Source: Acidihalobacter ferrooxydans
Lineage (GTDB): Bacteria; Pseudomonadota; Gammaproteobacteria; DSM-5130; Acidihalobacteraceae
DNA: 64,000 nt
Reading direction: 5' to 3'
Assembly: GCF_001975725.1 (NCBI RefSeq)
Contig: NZ_CP019434.1
Coordinates: forward strand, 1,017,041 to 1,081,040
The translations under genes and the position numbers were made by a program. The notes beneath the pieces were generated by a model, which was not told the origin of the DNA, searched no databases, and saw nothing but the letters and a program-made list of their open reading frames with translations. How positions within the stretch are numbered: the first letter of the stretch is position 1; each line of letters starts with the position of its first letter. Positions 63,869 to 64,000 of this stretch are shown here, one piece after another.

Positions 63869-63919
63869 GGCGGCATCTTAGCAGTCGAAGCGCTGGGGCG
63901 GGATGCCGAAAAACGCGGT

Positions 63920-64000
63920 TCAGTTCGCTTTTTCAGGCGCCATTTCAGACAGTTTGGCGGCCACTTCTTCGGCAAGTTCAACGCTGATCGAATGCCCAAA
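63920..64000 (-). CDS. C-terminal end of a minus-strand gene (partial)
   Basis: The last 26 codons of a frame entering from the window edge, ending AAKLSEMAPEKAN and TGA at 63922-63920. The helical acidic composition (VELAEEVAAKL) looks coding. The gene cannot be named. Confidence 0.5.
   Translation of the reverse strand, partial: FGHSISVELAEEVAAKLSEMAPEKAN

Overview
The window looks like the chromosome of a GC-rich, respiratory gammaproteobacterium, plausibly a sulfur- or iron-oxidising chemolithotroph of the Acidihalobacter or Ectothiorhodospiraceae kind. The grounds are a hopanoid cluster with a one-step squalene synthase, three cyanide-insensitive-type bd oxidase operons, a PEP-CTERM protein and Lol/agmatine genes. 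The genus is an inference. From about 42.12 kb to the end the sequence is a lower-GC mobile region with phage/ICE-like DNA-metabolism genes.

1-9.3 kb is hopanoid and isoprenoid supply. On the minus strand dxs, squalene synthase, squalene-hopene cyclase, hpnG, hpnA and a further cut-off gene run nearly without gaps, mostly with ATGA overlaps. Divergently, ispH and hpnH (adenosylhopane synthase) run on the plus strand. Together they make DXP, squalene, hopene and extended hopanoids. 9.6-15.3 kb holds a DUF883/YqjE/YqjK-type envelope operon and an ABC exporter (ATPase, large FtsX-type permease) with an AttH-like exported protein whose 5' end seems frameshifted.

15.4-29.9 kb is a bd oxidase province. 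It holds cydDC (assembly exporter), a two-component pair (kinase plus NtrC-type sigma-54 activator, preceded by a small membrane protein), two complete cydAB operons, an extra cydA and a cydB remnant. Each cydA is preceded by a -24/-12 sequence and, about 55 bp further up, a pair of 14-bp palindromes. This suggests that the neighbouring sigma-54 activator controls all three oxidase units. The cydB remnant marks a partial tandem duplication.

30.5-41.6 kb holds a 1162-aa GltD/PyrK-type fused flavoprotein, a DUF2892 protein, a VapBC-like toxin-antitoxin pair, a Crp/Fnr regulator, aguB-aguA (agmatine to putrescine), a small exported protein, a PEP-CTERM protein with its own sigma-54-like promoter, and lolC/E-lolD.

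42.12 kb onward is the mobile region. It begins inside a 5'-truncated DUF2062 gene. It carries an HD hydrolase, its own DNA polymerase III beta clamp, a YqaJ-type exonuclease, a CobS-like AAA+ ATPase, a WGR-domain gene with an apparent -1 frameshift, a dNMP kinase-like gene, a DUF3150-like protein, a CobT-like VWA protein, a TIM-barrel protein, a DUF4942-type DNA methyltransferase with a possible clamp-binding tail, small membrane proteins, a RecD/Dda-like helicase and an EAL protein. A fragment of a type I restriction locus (hsdS tail, ImmA/IrrE protein, truncated DUF4411 toxin) is inserted at 58.1-59.9 kb. No integrase, relaxase or conjugation gene is in view, so the element class is open. 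Its most striking feature is that almost every gene boundary carries a terminator-like hairpin followed by a second perfect hairpin just upstream of a strong Shine-Dalgarno sequence.
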